Source of the DNA: CAVWCW01 sp965365625
GTDB taxonomy: Bacteria; Pseudomonadota; Gammaproteobacteria; Chromatiales; Chromatiaceae
Reading direction: 5' to 3'
Assembly (NCBI GenBank): GCA_965365625.1
Contig: CBDUCL010000164.1
Coordinates: forward strand, 1 to 6,709
Length of the DNA stretch: 6,709 nucleotides
How positions within the stretch are numbered: the first letter of the stretch is position 1; each line of letters opens with the position of its first letter. Positions 5,419-6,709 of the stretch are shown here, one piece after another. The notes beneath the pieces were generated by a model. The model did not search any database. It was not told the origin of the DNA and saw nothing but the letters and a program-made list of their open reading frames with translations. The position numbers and the translations under genes are program-made.

Positions 5419-6126
5419 ATGAAGATCCACTGCCTGCAACACACTGCCAACCCCGGCCACACCTATCTCCCCGAATGGGCTGCCAGCCGCGGCCATCAGT
5501 GGGCATCGAGCATCGTGCCGGAGACCGGTCTGCCGGATGCAGCGGAGGTGGATTGCCTCGCTGTACTGGGCGGGCCGATGAGCGCCTGGGACGAGGTCGC
5601 TCACCCCTGGTTACGGGAGGAAAAGCAATTTCTCCTGAAGTTCGCGGCCAGCGGCAAACCGTTGCTGGGAGTCTGCCTGGGGGCCCAGCTGCTGGCCGAG
5701 GTGCTTGGGGGGCGCGCGTTTCCAGGGCCGTACAAGGAGATCGGCTGGTTTCGGGCCGAGGCCAGCCCCGAAGGCCGCGGAACCTGGCTGGGAGAGCTGC
5801 TCCCGGCACGTTTCGAGACCTTCTTCTGGCACGGCGACAGCTTCGAGATCCCCCCCGGTGCGGTACGAATTGCCCGCAGCGAGGCCTTCCCCAATCAGGG
5901 TTTTATCTACCGCCAAGTGCTGGCGCTGCAGTTCCACCTGGAGGTCAAGCCCGAGTGGGTGCGGTTTCTTGCCCAGCGCGACGCCCGCGAGTTGATCGGG
6001 CAGGGCTATGTGCAGGACGCACAAACAGTGCTGGGGCGACCGGAGGCCCTGTATAGGGAAAACAACCGGCTGTTGGATCGCCTGCTGAGCCGCTGGCTGG
6101 CGGGCCCGGCGGCGGCCGGGACCTGA
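5419..6126 (+). CDS. Class I glutamine amidotransferase-like protein (GMP synthase GATase-like)
   Basis: The 235-aa protein has the class I (triad) glutaminase fold. The nucleophile elbow is GVCLGAQ with C86, and the other triad residues are H173 and E175 in QFHLEV. An oxyanion strand is visible at LGGPMSAWDE (50–59). FFWHGDSFEIPPGA (135–148) is typical of stand-alone GMP-synthase-like amidotransferases. These release ammonia from glutamine, or in some relatives cleave gamma-glutamyl bonds. The acceptor cannot be read from this sequence, and the synthetase half of GuaA is absent, so it is not GMP synthase itself. It is probably cytoplasmic. The ATG was chosen because MKIHCLQH is the expected first beta strand. 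No clear ribosome site is seen. It appears to be a single-gene unit converging on the next gene with a 19-bp gap and no visible terminator. Confidence 0.88.
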   Translation: MKIHCLQHTANPGHTYLPEWAASRGHQWASSIVPETGLPDAAEVDCLAVLGGPMSAWDEVAHPWLREEKQFLLKFAASGKPLLGVCLGAQLLAEVLGGRAFPGPYKEIGWFRAEASPEGRGTWLGELLPARFETFFWHGDSFEIPPGAVRIARSEAFPNQGFIYRQVLALQFHLEVKPEWVRFLAQRDARELIGQGYVQDAQTVLGRPEALYRENNRLLDRLLSRWLAGPAAAGT

Positions 6127-6145
6127 ACGCCGCGGACAAGGTGGC

Positions 6146-6709
6146 TCAAGTCTGGACATTGCCCGGAGTTGGGGGCGGGGCGCGCAGGGCTCGGGCGAGC
6201 AACGAACTGGGGGCGCGTGGGGCTAATACAGGATCGCCAATGCGCAGCGGCGGCCCGTCATAGGTGTGGCGAACCAGCACCTGGAAGCCGTTCCGGTGCA
6301 GGTGCCGGGCCAGCATTTCATAGCCCCTCAATTGCGCCTGCACCTGTTCCAGGCTGAGGTTGCGGTCCACGGGGTGGCTACCAGACCGGGCCCGCTCCTT
6401 CCGCTTGTCGAAGATTTGTTCCGGTTCCGGAAGCAGGAACTCGAACAGGAACCGCCGCCGCCAGCTTGGTGCCAACAGGCGAGAGCCATCGGGGGGCATT
6501 GGCAGCCGCTGGAGTTCCGCGGCCACCGCTTCCACGCCCTGAACTTGCAACAACCGATGGGGCTGCCAGGGCAGGTGCAGATGAAGCTCCCGAGGGCGCA
6601 ATGCCAGCACCCGGCTGCGCCACCAGCAACGGCTGCCAAGGTCCAGGCAACCCTCTTCCGGCCAGCCCCCGAGCCGGCGCACATGGGTGCTCTTGCCGCT
6701 TCCCGAGGG
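6146..6709 (-). CDS. P-loop NTPase, unidentified family, N-terminus outside the window
   Basis: The reverse frame is open from the window edge (6709) to the stop at 6146–6148, giving 187 visible residues. It begins with PSGSGKSTHVRRL, a clear Walker A motif (GSGKST), so at most a short part of this domain is missing, though other domains could lie upstream. Later segments are EEGCLDLGSRCWWRSRVLALRPRE, then RRRFLFEFLLPEPEQIFDKRKERARSGSHPVD, whose basic stretch could be a kinase lid, then a helical region (EQVQAQLRGYEMLARHLHRNGFQVLV). The C-terminal 30 residues are Ala/Pro/Arg-rich and probably unstructured. The layout suggests a small-molecule or nucleotide kinase-like ATPase; I do not recognise the family and the substrate is unknown. 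An internal GTG at 6682 is not the start, because it would remove the Walker motif. It converges with the amidotransferase gene. Confidence 0.75.
   Translation of the reverse strand, partial: PSGSGKSTHVRRLGGWPEEGCLDLGSRCWWRSRVLALRPRELHLHLPWQPHRLLQVQGVEAVAAELQRLPMPPDGSRLLAPSWRRRFLFEFLLPEPEQIFDKRKERARSGSHPVDRNLSLEQVQAQLRGYEMLARHLHRNGFQVLVRHTYDGPPLRIGDPVLAPRAPSSLLARALRAPPPTPGNVQT

Noticed and set aside
5159..5422. 87-codon + strand frame overlapping the amidotransferase start as ATGA
   Set aside because: No ribosome site, no recognisable motif, Arg/Pro-rich composition, weaker codon bias than neighbours, and a candidate promoter inside it.
5003..5809. Reverse open frame of 268 codons over the tRNA and amidotransferase start
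   Set aside because: Its C-terminal end (GLEPPTY) is simply the antisense of the tRNA-Thr 3' half, a familiar false prediction, and its other end is antisense to the amidotransferase gene.

Overview
The window is high-GC DNA that looks like the chromosome of a gammaproteobacterium, possibly a Chromatiales or Ectothiorhodospiraceae type; this placement is inferred from gene order and protein style. The order rRNA operon end – birA – pantothenate kinase – tRNA-Thr(UGU) recalls E. coli birA–coaA–thrU. It also recalls the Pseudomonas arrangement of a 5S gene, birA, a type III pantothenate kinase and a SPOR-like gene before a tRNA cluster.

Layout. Bases 1–36 are the 3' end of a 5S rRNA gene, followed by a strong intrinsic terminator (45–78). 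A sigma70-like promoter (about 103–133) precedes a four-gene, tightly packed operon on the + strand. These genes are an M61-family metallopeptidase with a C-terminal PDZ domain (168–1979), birA (1982–2962), coaX (2959–3726) and a membrane-anchored SPOR-like protein that starts at TTG (3723–4631). The junctions are a 2-nt gap, an ATGA overlap and a TTGA overlap, so translation is probably coupled.

The most interesting element follows. A tRNA-Thr(UGU) gene (4720–5040) has its own promoter (4633–4661) and is split in the anticodon loop, between U36 and A37, by a 245-nt group I intron (4756–5000). All core helices can be drawn by hand: P1, P2 with a GUGA loop, P3, P4, P5, P6, P7, P8 and P9. There is an extra hairpin between P7 and P3, and the intron has no open reading frame for a homing enzyme. 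Removing it gives a normal 76-nt cloverleaf with encoded CCA. I know group I introns in bacterial tRNA-Leu, tRNA-Ile, tRNA-Arg and tRNA-fMet, but do not recall one in tRNA-Thr.

Downstream, about 380 bases contain no gene I can support. Then come a class I glutamine amidotransferase-like gene (5419–6126, +) and, converging on it, the 3' part of a P-loop protein gene (complement of 6146 to beyond 6709). The tRNA-Tyr, tRNA-Gly, tRNA-Thr(GGU) and tufB genes that usually follow thrU are not in the window.
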